A DNA stretch of 64,000 nt from Nilaparvata lugens. Its lineage: Eukaryota > Arthropoda > Insecta > Hemiptera > Delphacidae. A program made the translations under genes and the position numbers. Under the pieces are notes generated by a model, which made no database searches, had not been told where the DNA came from, and saw only the letters and a list, made by a program, of their open reading frames with translations. How positions within the stretch are numbered: position 1 is the stretch's first letter; the number at the start of each line of letters is the position of its first letter. Shown in pieces: positions 47,501 through 50,384 of the stretch. The DNA lies in assembly GCF_014356525.2 (NCBI RefSeq), contig NC_052516.1, forward strand, positions 22,722,929-22,786,928, in the 5' to 3' direction.

Positions 47501-48016
47501 CGTACCCTCTTACCCGGTCAAAAAATTAAAAATCGATAATAATCGTCAGTAATCGGCTTGAGTTGACAGTAAAAGTTGCGACATAAACGCCCTATACCAT
47601 GGGATATCTACTTACGCTATTTTTTCTCTATGGTATTAGCTTGTAATATCAATGGTAAAGGTGATACCTCATGGTTATCTTTCATCTTGAACAATGCAAT
47701 TGAGTTGATAGAGCTGATATGTTTAGGGTAAATTGAGTCTCAACCATATCATAGAATGATAATGATGTCACTGTTTTTCAAGATATTAGCTTGCAATATA
47801 AATCGTAGAGGTGTGACCTAATGGTTTTCTCCTATCTTTATCATTATGGCTGAGTTGATAGAATTTATGTGTGTATGGTGAATTGAAGTTCAATCATATA
47901 AAAAAAAAATCATTAGTAACTTAATGGCTTATTATGTTACCATACTGTAAGAAGAAAATGGATGATTCTATATTGCTTGTCTTACCTCCTATGAGCGCAG
48001 ATATCAGATATTTCAT
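10627..48016 (-). CDS. Secreted single-domain chitin-binding (CPAP1-type) cuticle protein with Asn/Tyr-rich tail, six coding exons
   Basis: Joined exons: 48016-47986, 21690-21518, 17202-17067, 15414-15216, 13451-13176, 11608-10627. Every junction is GT-AG and in phase, giving 598 residues. Residues 1-20 form a signal peptide (MKYLISALIG, then ALFAICMVEG). One CBM14/peritrophin-A domain has cysteines at 39, 55, 61, 76, 89 and 97 (C-x15-C-x5-C-x14-C-x12-C-x7-C) with the aromatic GGYYAD and DWYNIDC motifs. A DNFDLYR motif follows at 106-112. Residues 115-272 are linkers with SEDDDD and AKKKTAK patches. Residues 273-598 are dominated by Asn, Tyr, Gln, Thr and Ser. Known role: CPAP1 proteins are secreted by epidermis or trachea and bind chitin in cuticle. 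Inference: the tail assembles or cross-links through Tyr. The exon-1 acceptor implies a further 5' UTR exon above 48030. Exon 1 assignment rests on phase and signal-peptide continuity. Confidence 0.85.
11812..12093. mobile_element. MITE family D (long TIRs), diverged
   Basis: Begins ATCATAGAGAAAATATAGC then AAGTAGATATCCCATGG, and ends CCATGGGATATCTTCC then TATTTCTCTATT. The ~70-bp terminal inverted repeats match copies at 21153, 47359 and 61262. It lies in intron 5. Confidence 0.8.
12094..12593 (-). other. Intron 5 sequence, nothing recognised
   Basis: AT-rich with a short TTGAGTATTGAG tandem near 12280-12310. No transposon ends found. Confidence 0.5.
12594..12962. mobile_element. MITE family C, middle class
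   Basis: Ends TTTAGTGAGGTCCAAG and CGTGGACCCCACTA. The interior shares GACGATCTGGC, GAGAAAGAGATAGCGCTATCC and GATAGACAAGGATAGCAATACC with the 23791, 26716, 38431, 42469 and 55077 copies. Confidence 0.8.
13176..13451 (-). CDS. CPAP1-like gene, exon 5
   Basis: Acceptor TTTTCCAG at 13453-13452, donor AG|gtgcgt after 13176. 276 nt, phase 2 in and phase 2 out, encoding Arg180 through residue 271. It contains a SSSGNFFANRNN segment, an acidic DNDDDDN patch, a basic AKKKTAKVAVRK patch and a Thr/Val/Ala-rich TEQSTVASTTPVAS stretch. Overlapping plus-strand frames here (13197-13565) are shadows. Confidence 0.88.
13452..14019 (-). other. Intron 4, nothing recognised
   Basis: Unique-looking sequence, with the words TTTCCACATTC and GAGAATGAGAAAC-like repeats suggesting an old internal duplication (about 13670-13720 and 13810-13860). 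Confidence 0.4.
14020..15030. repeat. Purine-rich GAA/GGA tract in intron 4
   Basis: Plus strand is almost pure purine from about 14020 to 14760, with perfect (GAA)n near 14448-14480 and (GGA)n near 14388-14412. A shorter run follows at 14940-15030. Predicted proteins here are Ser/Phe or Arg/Glu low-complexity artefacts. Confidence 0.9.
15216..15414 (-). CDS. CPAP1-like gene, exon 4
   Basis: Acceptor TTTTATTAG at 15416-15415, donor TTGAG|gtacgt after 15216. 199 nt, phase 1 in (A|GC gives Ser114) and phase 2 out. It encodes a Pro-rich linker (GPSRATPISLGPSS, APPIYSKPKQRPS) followed by the acidic SEDDDDTYLQ patch and DRRLHKDLL. No cysteines. The frame reading through the donor (to YVPIPD) is intron. 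Confidence 0.9.
15417..16089 (-). other. Intron 3, nothing recognised
   Basis: AT-rich. No transposon ends until the foldback element at 16090. Confidence 0.45.
16090..16395. mobile_element. Foldback element family E
   Basis: Two ~105-bp arms are inverse complements: GCTGTAAATCACCCTGAAG…GTCAGCCCGGG on the left, CCCGGGCTGACAAATAA…CTTCGGGGTGA on the right. About 85 bp separates them. Related copies at 38363 and 39175. Confidence 0.85.
16448..16580. repeat. Dispersed repeat N, copy 1
   Basis: CTACGTCACAGAACAGC, then AGTAGGAGG-CACTC-CACTTTTAACGC, then ATTGGCT-TGACATTGT, is shared with 43243-43370. Class unknown. The CpG content is higher than the surroundings. Confidence 0.6.
16581..17064 (-). 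other. Intron 3 next to the exon 3 donor, nothing recognised
   Basis: AT-rich. It contains two CGTATCATCTCATC / GTATATCATCTCGTAC phrases near 16820 and 16930. Confidence 0.4.
17067..17202 (-). CDS. CPAP1-like gene, exon 3: second half of the chitin-binding domain
   Basis: Acceptor TTTTTTTTAG at 17204-17203, donor ATAA|gtaaga after 17067. 136 nt, phase 0 in and phase 1 out. It begins VQDFRFLCPNDTSFDQ, then ENQICDDWYNIDC, carrying cysteines 4-6 of the CBM14 fold, and finishes with EASTLFYS and DNFDLYRI. The acceptor and first ~47 nt of this exon are present twice more upstream (see 17203-17555). Confidence 0.93.
17203..17555 (-). repeat. Tandem 145/146-bp duplications of the exon 3 splice acceptor
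   Basis: In transcript order two extra copies of the polypyrimidine-AG acceptor plus the exon 3 start precede the real one. AG sits at 17495-17494 and 17350-17349, against the functional 17204-17203. Each extra copy still encodes VQD(F/Y)RFLCPNDTSFDQ, then diverges into intron-like sequence with an in-frame stop and no full exon. Spacing is 145 and 146 bp. Confidence 0.93.
17560..18394 (-). other. Intron 2, nothing recognised
   Basis: AT-rich sequence between the acceptor duplications and the 401-bp array. Confidence 0.45.
18395..19997. repeat. 401-bp tandem array, four units, in intron 2
   Basis: Units start at 18395, 18815, 19216 and 19617 with AATGAAAATGAAAATTACC. Unit 1 (420 bp) is diverged. 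Units 2 and 3 look identical over 401 bp, and unit 4 is near-identical but truncated at 19997. Each late unit carries an open frame of 98 codons on the minus strand (18976-19272, 19377-19673, part at 19778-20017) with a hydrophobic N-terminal half. I have no family for it and treat it as non-coding until shown otherwise. Confidence 0.95.
19998..20469 (-). other. Intron 2, with a partial copy of the exon 2 donor region
   Basis: Around 20395-20425, AGTAACTCACTTCAAGACCA resembles the exon 2 donor context AGTAACTCACCCCAAGACCA at 21509-21528. The preceding ACTGAATTA-TAACTAAA phrase also matches. This is probably an old partial duplication of the exon edge. It is not an in-phase cassette exon. Confidence 0.45.
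20470..21142. mobile_element. Non-autonomous hAT-like transposon
   Basis: Ends CAGGAGTCTCCAACC (20470-20484) and GGTTGGAGAGCCCTG (21128-21142) are 15-bp imperfect TIRs. They are flanked by 8-bp direct repeats matching at 6 of 8 positions (ATCTGATG at 20462, ATCTAAAG at 21143). CAGGG-type ends and 8-bp duplications are hAT hallmarks. A GGGCCGGATGTGGCCCGCGG GC-rich hairpin lies just inside the right end. No transposase. Confidence 0.75.
21153..21402. mobile_element. MITE family D, left end missing
   Basis: AAGTAGATATCCCATGG then TATAGGGCGTTTATGTCGC, and on the right GCGACATAAACGCCC with CTATTGTTTCTCTATGAT. The outer ~20 bp of the left TIR are absent exactly where the hAT-like element abuts. 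Confidence 0.85.
21518..21690 (-). CDS. CPAP1-like gene, exon 2: end of signal peptide and first half of the CBM14 domain
   Basis: Acceptor CTTTTTCACAG at 21692-21691, donor GGG|gtgagt after 21518. 173 nt, phase 1 in (G|CG gives Ala11) and phase 0 out. It encodes the second half of the signal peptide core (LFAICMVEG), then QRRPPNYSLDEMPRTSFSC with cysteine 1, then KIVGGYYADPETDC and QMFHVC with cysteines 2 and 3. An internal ATG in this exon could be mistaken for the start, but the upstream exon at 48016 supplies a better signal peptide in the right phase. Confidence 0.93.
21951..22979 (-). mobile_element. Helentron/HINE-like element, copy 1
   Basis: Read on minus: starts TCTGGTGTGG, with ACTTTCCTTGC just inside. 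It holds a (CA)n block and ends in a stem-loop ACTTTCCTTACC…GGTAAGGAAAGT followed by AAAA. The same order and ends occur at 25719, 34859 and 39393. The body contains diverged TTTTCTCGAAAACGGTTCTAACGATTTTC-type repeats. Confidence 0.7.
22081..22243. repeat. (GT)n microsatellite inside the HINE-like element
   Basis: About 160 bp of GT with a few GTGG interruptions. It sits at the same internal position as the CA/GT blocks of the other three copies. Confidence 0.97.
23200..24370. repeat. Segmental duplication, copy 1
   Basis: Matches 25066-25527 plus 26585-27291 closely: GGGATCATTATGAAAGTACCC, GGCGAGAGGTAGCAACTTAAAAG, ACTAGAAAGACCCTATAAAA and GAGTCAGCAAAATTCTTTGAT are shared in order. It contains a family C MITE at the same place. 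Confidence 0.9.
23791..24173. mobile_element. MITE family C, middle class (383 bp)
   Basis: Ends TATAGTGGGTGAGGTCCACG (small insertion) and ACGAGGACCTCACTATA. Nearly identical to the 26716 copy because both sit in the segmental duplication. Confidence 0.88.
24410..25040 (-). mobile_element. Repeat family G, copy 1
   Basis: Inverse-orientation match to 31757-32398 and 43408-44056. It starts (minus) at the GGGACTGAGCTTTGATC… edge near 25033 and ends with the GGTTTATAATATGAAG / TCGAAAACGG end near 24420. Its centre is a family A MITE. Confidence 0.8.
24696..24834. mobile_element. MITE family A inside family G
   Basis: GCCGGTTGCAAAAAAGCCGG on the left, CCGATT…GGCTTTTGTGCAACTGGGCC on the right. 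Same position within family G as the A copies at 31907 and 43558. Confidence 0.8.
25528..26584. mobile_element. Insertion in the duplicated segment, flanked by ACTAG
   Basis: Opens TAGTTCTGTGAACAGTAGACC and closes AGACCTCACTTCGCTCGGTC followed by ACTAG. Relative to copy 1 (GAGACTAGAAAGACC) it is a clean insertion with a 5-bp duplication. It carries a HINE-like copy inside. Related edge sequence occurs near 59420. Confidence 0.7.
25719..26363 (-). mobile_element. Helentron/HINE-like element, copy 2
   Basis: Same ends as copy 1: terminal stem-loop at 25721-25755 on one side and GGCAAGGAAAGTTGTGTGAG then CGCCACACCAGA on the other. A (GT)n block lies at about 25856-25960. Shorter, with internal deletion. 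Confidence 0.72.
26716..27098. mobile_element. MITE family C, middle class (383 bp)
   Basis: Duplicate of the 23791 copy. Ends TATAGTGGGTGAGGTCCATG and ACGAGGACCTCACTATA. Confidence 0.88.
27515..28025. repeat. Compound CTT / ATT / CTC microsatellite
   Basis: (CTT)n from about 27524, (ATT)n at 27619-27690, (CTC)n at 27776-27812. Then an ~92-bp phrase with CATACTCCACCTG and ACCACATCCTACTCAATC occurs twice in tandem. No gene. Confidence 0.93.
28026..28840. other. No recognised feature (intron 1)
   Basis: AT-rich, no transposon ends or coding signal seen. Confidence 0.45.
28841..29728 (-). mobile_element. Non-LTR retrotransposon, 5'-truncated 3' end, copy 1
   Basis: The minus-strand reading frame 29724-29272 opens LYADET, a variant of the catalytic YADD box, then WFRANGFKNEDKT, FLRLMFDPKMTWEPH and RVIYLLRQLK. 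These are the C-terminal half of a non-LTR reverse transcriptase. A frameshift near 29290 moves the rest (SGADYLSHCRPL…PYQRL) to another frame (29293-29078). The 3' end is an (AATAAAT)-like tail at 28841-28860. The element is dead: 5' truncation, YADE instead of YADD, frameshift. CR1/Jockey-like by general look; clade not settled. Confidence 0.85.
29800..30657. mobile_element. MITE family C, long class (~858 bp)
   Basis: Ends TATAGTGAGGTCCACA and ACGTGGACCTCACTATA. The interior (TTTTGACAGTGACTGTACAAAA, TTAGCCGCCATTTCAGGTTTG) is shared only with 45132-45975, so it is a distinct core under the same termini. Confidence 0.9.
30796..30836. mobile_element. MITE family B, half copy
   Basis: TAATGCTGACAATTTGAAATGAAACTCAC equals the right arm of family B. 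The surrounding 30660-31250 shows no other feature. Confidence 0.5.
31254..31412. repeat. (GAA)n microsatellite
   Basis: About 155 bp of GAA with scattered GGA and AAA interruptions. Arg- and Leu-only frames here are artefacts. Confidence 0.97.
31757..32398 (+). mobile_element. Repeat family G, copy 2
   Basis: Runs from TCTGGGACCGAG to AAACATCTAAACATAAAAACAG. Collinear with 43408-44056 (ACATTCATACAGAAATGTTC, GATGAGACCTAG, GAGAATCGTTAGAGCCGTTT). Ends rich in AAACATC-type repeats. No coding. Confidence 0.82.
31907..32046. mobile_element. MITE family A inside family G
   Basis: GCCCAGTTGCACAAAAGCCGG to CGGCTTTTTCGCAACCGGCA, with near-palindromic arms. Confidence 0.83.
32399..32939. other. No recognised feature (intron 1)
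   Basis: AT-rich. A plus-strand frame from 32800 runs into the CT-rich tract and has no recognisable domain. Confidence 0.45.
32940..33862. repeat. CT-rich / (TCAA)n simple repeats
   Basis: CTCTCT and TCTCACTC runs with (AATC)n blocks at 33021-33042 and 33378-33405. Interrupted by a retroposon end at 33115-33410. Ser/Leu-rich frames are artefacts. Confidence 0.9.
33115..33410 (+). mobile_element. Retroposon 3' end, copy 1 (inverted pair)
   Basis: CAGTTAGTGGGGAGGATATTT to ACATAAATAAAGTACTCAATC, closing with an AATAAA-like signal and a (CAAT)n tail. The inverse complement of the whole ~290 bp is at 34399-34670. Confidence 0.8.
33865..34193 (+). promoter_or_regulatory. Promoter-like CpG-containing stretch
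   Basis: Between two inverted retroposon ends lies a non-repetitive segment with unusually many CpG and ACGT words (GACGTTAAAAACGTCGG, GTTAGCGTGACGG) and a TTGCGCATGCTCAGTAG motif resembling an NRF1-type site. A plausible first exon follows. Entirely inferred. It could also be an unrecognised transposon. Confidence 0.3.
34194..34282 (+). CDS. Candidate first coding exon, unidentified gene
   Basis: ATG at 34194 opens 29 codons plus two bases ending CTTAG|gtaagg, a good donor. The peptide starts MSNPMLLRTRGDSS and ends LRCLGKLR. I recognise no family. It sits inside intron 1 of the CPAP1-like gene on the opposite strand, just after a promoter-like segment. No second exon was found in the remaining 29 kb, so this may be chance. 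Confidence 0.22.
34399..34670 (-). mobile_element. Retroposon 3' end, copy 2 (inverted pair)
   Basis: ATTGATTGAGTACTTTATTTATG to AAATATCCTCCCCACTAACT, the inverse complement of 33115-33410. GAGAGA simple repeats flank the tail, as on copy 1. Confidence 0.8.
34859..35724 (+). mobile_element. Helentron/HINE-like element, copy 3
   Basis: Starts TCTGGTGTGGCGCACTCACAC, with TTTCCTTGC inside. (CA)n at 35527-35584. Ends with the stem-loop ACTTTCCTTACC…GGACAAGGAATGT then AAAA. About 866 bp and collinear with copy 4. Confidence 0.78.
35725..36164. other. No recognised feature (intron 1)
   Basis: Purine-rich on the plus strand but not a clear microsatellite. Confidence 0.4.
36165..36867 (-). mobile_element. 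Non-LTR retrotransposon 3' end, different family
   Basis: Minus-strand 3' end closes GTCAATAAATATCTTATC with a short CTTAT-type tail at about 36170. A reverse-transcriptase C-terminus lies at its 5' side (36867-36622). 5'-truncated. Confidence 0.65.
36622..36867 (-). pseudogene. Reverse transcriptase C-terminal fragment
   Basis: About 80 codons open on minus to a TAA at 36622-36624. The peptide contains TTHRIIGRQK, NSSFTVVASRLWNNLS and FFKSRLLSSLIND. The S-F-x-V-x-A-x-R-L-W-N-x-L-x(P) signature is typical of the extreme C-terminus of Jockey/CR1-like retrotransposon polyproteins. A stop precedes it, so only this fragment remains. Confidence 0.6.
37010..37915. mobile_element. DNA transposon with subterminal GAGCATTTGCTC-type repeats
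   Basis: Perfect TIR TGGCCCATATGAATAAA at 37010 and inverse at 37915. Both flanks are crowded with GAGCATTTGCTC, GAGCAAAACC and TTTTGCTCA words in both orientations (at least a dozen within 250 bp of each end). Such subterminal clusters serve as transposase binding sites in several superfamilies. No transposase frame, so non-autonomous. Superfamily undetermined. Confidence 0.8.
37916..38362. other. No recognised feature (intron 1)
   Basis: AT-rich, with a short imperfect CACACA run near 38030-38060. Confidence 0.4.
38363..38870. mobile_element. Foldback element family E, split by a MITE
   Basis: Left arm (AAATGCTGTGAATCGCCCCG…TGACAACCGTGTAAACAG) stops at 38430, where a family C MITE begins. 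E-like sequence (ACCAAACTGACAATCTCTG, AGCAGCGCTCAT) resumes after 38820. Confidence 0.7.
38431..38813. mobile_element. MITE family C, middle class (383 bp), inserted in family E
   Basis: Ends TATAGTGTGGCCCACG and ACGTGGACCTCACTATA. Interior as the other 383-bp copies. Confidence 0.88.
39175..39321. mobile_element. Foldback element family E, compact hairpin
   Basis: ATCCAAATTAAATGCTGTAAA, CACCCCGAAGACTTCTGC against GAAGTCTTCGGGGTGATTTAC, CATTCAATTTGGAT. Arms of ~60 bp enclose a short loop. Confidence 0.88.
39393..40238 (+). mobile_element. Helentron/HINE-like element, copy 4
   Basis: Starts TCTGGTGTGGCGCACTCACAC, then ACTTCCTTGCC. (CA)n at 40060-40100. Ends in the stem-loop ACTTTCCTTACC…GGGCAAGGAAAGT then AAAA. 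Copies 3 and 4 align along their whole length. Confidence 0.8.
40239..40617. other. No recognised feature (intron 1)
   Basis: Contains an imperfect palindromic pair AGTCCTGC / AAGGACTTTGGG near 40430-40490 of unknown meaning. Confidence 0.35.
40618..40735. repeat. (GAA)n microsatellite
   Basis: (AGA)n perfect from about 40681 to 40733, preceded by interrupted purine repeats. Confidence 0.96.
40865..41036. mobile_element. Two adjacent family B MITEs
   Basis: Copy one: AAATTCACTTCAATCCGTCAGCATTCC to CCAATGCTGACA (40865-40937). Copy two: GAGATTCACCTTAAACTGTCAG to CCTATGCTGCCATTTGA (40956-41036). They lie immediately right of a GAA tract. Confidence 0.7.
41105..42460. repeat. Satellite-like array, ~185-bp unit, about seven units
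   Basis: The core GTCATGAACTGATAGCCAGG recurs near 41193, 41398, 41580, 41760, 41954, 42141 and 42322. Each is preceded by AAATAAATCATGTATTGTTACAAAAT and followed by TTTTCATGATGTAAGGTT and GAGTGTGTTAGAG. Units are diverged, so the array is old. Confidence 0.92.
41283..41360 (-). mobile_element. Retroposon end family F, copy 1, inserted in the satellite array
   Basis: AATAATAATATCGAGTGACC then TGGCTGGCTCAGGTCTGG to GCAACTGATCAATAAA. It interrupts one unit of the array and matches 48392 and 54697. On minus it finishes in an (ATT)n tail. Confidence 0.75.
42469..42850. mobile_element. MITE family C, middle class (382 bp)
   Basis: Ends TATAGTGAGGTGCACG and ACGTGGACCTCACTATA. Interior reversed relative to the 23791 copy, as expected for a TIR element. 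Confidence 0.9.
42851..43242. other. No recognised feature (intron 1)
   Basis: AT-rich, no transposon ends seen. Confidence 0.4.
43243..43370. repeat. Dispersed repeat N, copy 2
   Basis: CTACGTCACAGAACAGCTTC, AGTAGGAGGGCACTCTCAC, TTTTAACGCAAGCTGATTGG correspond to 16448-16580. Confidence 0.6.
43408..44056 (+). mobile_element. Repeat family G, copy 3
   Basis: From GGGGACCGAGCTTCGCTCTGG to AAACATATAAACAGAATTTGC. Best preserved of the three G copies. Confidence 0.83.
43558..43696. mobile_element. MITE family A inside family G
   Basis: GCCCCGTTGCACAAAAGCCGG to CGGCTTCTTTGCAACCGGCA. Confidence 0.83.
44057..44499. other. No recognised feature (intron 1)
   Basis: Contains two AATTAAAGTTTTTGATTCAATGG-like phrases near 44150 and 44206. 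Otherwise nothing. Confidence 0.4.
44500..44815. repeat. (GAA)n then (GAG)n microsatellite
   Basis: GAA from about 44505 to 44690, grading into GAG/GGA to 44815. Predicted Lys/Arg/Glu and Ser/Leu/Phe proteins are artefacts. Confidence 0.96.
44816..45131. other. No recognised feature (intron 1)
   Basis: No repeat ends or exon signals found. Confidence 0.4.
45132..45975. mobile_element. MITE family C, long class (~844 bp)
   Basis: Ends TATAGTGAGGTCCACG and ACGTGGACCACACTATA. Same core as 29800-30657. Confidence 0.9.
46360..46460. repeat. Dispersed repeat O, copy 1
   Basis: TGTTCTACTGAACAGAATTTTAATACCGGATTCCGCCACTAG-type sequence with GATGTCGGTAGGTACTGG also occurs at 55640-55870. Just upstream, 46055-46125 is GC-richer (GCCGAGACACACGAGGCG) and unexplained. 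Confidence 0.5.
46473..46650. mobile_element. Hairpin MITE (GGTTTACACCAAAG ends)
   Basis: AAGCTAGGTTTACACCAAAG with AATCCTTATAGATTCTATTAG on the left, CTAATAGAATCTATAAGGGTT with CTTTGGTGTAAACGCAGCTT on the right. Arms of ~75 bp. Confidence 0.85.
46735..47090. repeat. Two-copy tandem duplication, 175-bp period
   Basis: GAAAAGCCAACTATCCAATT occurs at 46801 and 46976. About 90% of the unit is shared. Confidence 0.88.
47359..47632. mobile_element. MITE family D
   Basis: CATAAAGAAAAAATAACG, GTGAATACCCCATGATATAGG on the left, CCATGGGATATCTACTTACG and TTTTTTCTCTATGG on the right. A further TIR scrap lies at about 47110-47130. 47633-47985 shows nothing else. Confidence 0.85.
47986..48016 (-). CDS. 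CPAP1-like gene, exon 1: start codon and first half of signal peptide
   Basis: The exon runs 48030-47986, with acceptor TTTTGTTCCAG at 48032-48031 and donor GGAG|gtaaga after 47986. The coding part is 31 nt: MKYLISALIG plus one base. That single G joins CG of exon 2 to give Ala11 and a continuous hydrophobic core. Reading frame, phase and signal-peptide logic all agree. The 14-nt leader behind an acceptor implies a non-coding exon further up. The distance to exon 2 (26.3 kb) is large, so transcript evidence would be the proof. Confidence 0.78.
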
Positions 48017-48090
48017 CCTTGGTCTGTTAGCTGGAACAAAATAAAATCAAGGATAAGTTTCATTTCATCAAGGGTATACTAAAGAGAATC

Positions 48091-48260
48091 TTAAGGTGCA
48101 CACAGATTTACGCGCCGCGAACATGAGCAATTCACTTTTAATCAGCTGATGACAAGCTTTTTATATCTGTATGTTACCGTTTCTGTAAAAATACAGATAT
48201 AATCAGCTGATTAAAAGTGAATTGCTCATGTTTGCGGCTCGTATATTCGTACGCACCTAT
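48091..48260. mobile_element. Hairpin MITE (TAAGGTGCACAC ends) upstream of exon 1
   Basis: TTAAGGTGCACACAGATTTACG, then GAACATGAGCAATTCACTTT and AATCAGCTGAT. The inverse complements read ATCAGCTGATT, AAAGTGAATTGCTCATG and CGTACGCACCTAT. Arms of ~75 bp. Confidence 0.88.
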
Positions 48261-48391
48261 ATAGTAAACAATCTAGTCGAACCTGCTCTTAAAAGCTACT
48301 GAGAAAGATTTGGTGTTCTTCAATTTGTTCTAGATCCTATCTAGAGATCATTGATCCATTTGAAGTCTTATTTCATATCATTCTAAGGTTG

Positions 48392-48545
48392 GTAATAATA
48401 ATAATATCATGTAACCTGGCTGGCTCAGGTCTGGTGTCAGAGTTCTCAGGTCGCAACTGATCAATTTCAGGGCCTCTGACATGACCTAACGACTGCTTTT
48501 TGTGTAGCCGGGACCGACGACTTGACGTGTCCATCCGAAACACGG
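48392..48545 (-). mobile_element. Retroposon end family F, copy 2
   Basis: Longest F copy: (AAT)n, TAACCTGGCTGGCTCAGG, GACATGACCTAACGACTGC, GTAGCCGGGACCGACGAC, GTGTCCATCCGAAACACGG. On minus it ends in an (ATT)n tail, as retroposons do. 48546-49015 shows nothing further. Confidence 0.7.
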
Positions 48546-49019
48546 TAATGCAATATTTGAAACAAATTTTCAGACCTACTGGGAAAAATATCATGTTTTC
48601 AATTCCAAGGTCAACAAAGCGATTTGATTTGAAGTTTTTCTTCCACTGAAAACTCAAATGAAATGATAATAATAATATTGCTATATTGTTGTGTAATGAA
48701 TAGTATCATTTAAGAATCAGTTATCTTCAAGATAACTTATATTAAGCGTTGCACTTTGAAGATGCAAAATGCACTCAGAGATGAGATTATGCACTTCGGA
48801 GATGCTATAATGGCAATAAACAGACTGGAAATGCCAAAATGGTAATAACTTTCTAGAAAGTGCAAGCTCACATATTACACGCTGTAAAACTTTTTCATGC
48901 GAGTTTTGAACCGTCACACACAAGAGGACGTGATGCATCAAATCAAAAAGAGATTATCACTGGGAGGTTTGCAGCAGTGAAGATGAAAAAAATAGAAGAA
49001 CAATAGATAAGTAGAGAGG

Positions 49020-49142
49020 AAGTAGAAGAAGAAGAAGAAGGAGGAGAAAAAGGAGAAGAAGAAGATGAAGAAGAAGAAGAAGAAAAAGAAGAAGAAGAAG
49101 AGAAAGAGGAAGAAGAAGAAGAAGAAGAAGAAGAAGAAAAGG
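49020..49142. repeat. (GAA)n microsatellite
   Basis: GAA with AAA and GGA interruptions. Phe-rich frames on minus are artefacts. 49143-49447 shows nothing. Confidence 0.95.
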
Positions 49143-49447
49143 CGATTATGAAGATGATAGGTCAAGAAAGGTATGAAGGAGCATCTCTCAGCTCAAGCCA
49201 TAATTTGCCGGTACTTAAATTTTGTTAAAGGTCGTATGCTATTCTAAATCATTGTTAACTGGTGAGGTTCACGTAACACTTTAGCGATATAATGTGACCA
49301 ATATCTTATTTTACAATAATATCTTCCTGAATATATACTGCATACTCATGTTTCTCCTTCTTCAGCATCTTTTCCCTGCTTCTTTCTTATTCTTCAAATC
49401 TGATTCTACTTTTCAAATTCATTCTCTACCTCCTAATAATAGTCTAT

Positions 49448-50107
49448 ATTATATAAAAACGAAATGGCACTCACTCACTGACTGACTGACTCACTCACTC
49501 GCAGAACTAAAAATCTACCGGACCAAAAATGTTCAAATTTGGTAGGTATGTTCAGTTGGCCCTTTAGAGGCGCACTAAGGAATCTTTTGGCAATATTTTA
49601 ACTCTAAGGGTGGTTTTTAAGGGTTTAAAGTTCGTCTTTCAGCATGTATATTCTTCTTATTCTCTTAATTATAATTAAAAATGTCCATACCATATGTTAA
49701 TATAGAACTATAATCTAGAGAGAGTACCTCTTCGAAACGGTTGTTAACACTGGTAACTAAATTAATAATTTTGTCAGGTTGGCATTAAGTTGAGTTGACT
49801 TTGTTAGGTTGGCACCAAGTTGAAGATTGAAATGCATTTATCGCGGAAAAATTGATTGGGCACTGCTACTTCAATCAGAGCTATTCCTGGGAATATTATA
49901 TTACTAGCCGTCAGGCTCGCTTCGCTCGCCATATCCGTTTAGCCAGACGTTTAGTCTGGACCCCCGACTGGATCGTCCCAACATATGATAAAAATGCTCA
50001 AATGAGAAATGCAGGCGAGCGAAGCGAGCCTGCTGATCTCATTCTTGGACGATCCAGTCGGGGGTCCAGACGGATATGGCGAGCGAAGCGAGCCTGACGG
50101 CTAGTAA
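49448..50107. mobile_element. Unclassified element ending in a large palindrome
   Basis: Begins around TATTATATAAAAACGAAATG with (CTCACTGA)n, and contains ATCTACCGGACCAAAAATG. It closes with the palindrome at 49901-50107. The extent is a guess based on composition, since only one copy is in the window. Confidence 0.4.
49901..50107. repeat. GC-rich palindrome
   Basis: TTACTAGCCGTCAGGCTCGC…CCATATCCG against CGGATATGG…GCGAGCCTGACGGCTAGTAA, then CTGGACCCCCGACTGGATCG against CGATCCAGTCGGGGGTCCAG. A small hairpin (GCAGGCGAGC…GCGAGCCTGC) sits in the loop. The left arm has ~15 extra bases. An 81-codon frame over it is an artefact. Confidence 0.9.
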
Positions 50108-50384
50108 TTAATAGTTGTGTTTTTCTGGCTCTAAATTTTGTGAAGTTACTGAAGCATTTTCTAATTAATGGTGATTCGAGTGTTATTTTTTGTTTTTATT
50201 TAGTTTATTGGTTCGATATTCCGTTTTCTATTCAAAATTTGAAATTCTTAGATTGTGTTGTTTTTGGGAGAAAATGGACAACATTTTAGAAAAATGAGAT
50301 TATAACCTTATTTTTTGGGAGCTTTTTGTGTATCAAAATTTGGGAGTGAGACAAATTTGGGTCCAGCTTGTTGTCTTCTTCCGA

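Noticed and set aside
49852..50097. 81-codon frame with RHIRLARRL-type sequence
   Set aside because: It spans the palindrome at 49901-50107. Apparent composition bias comes from the inverted repeat.
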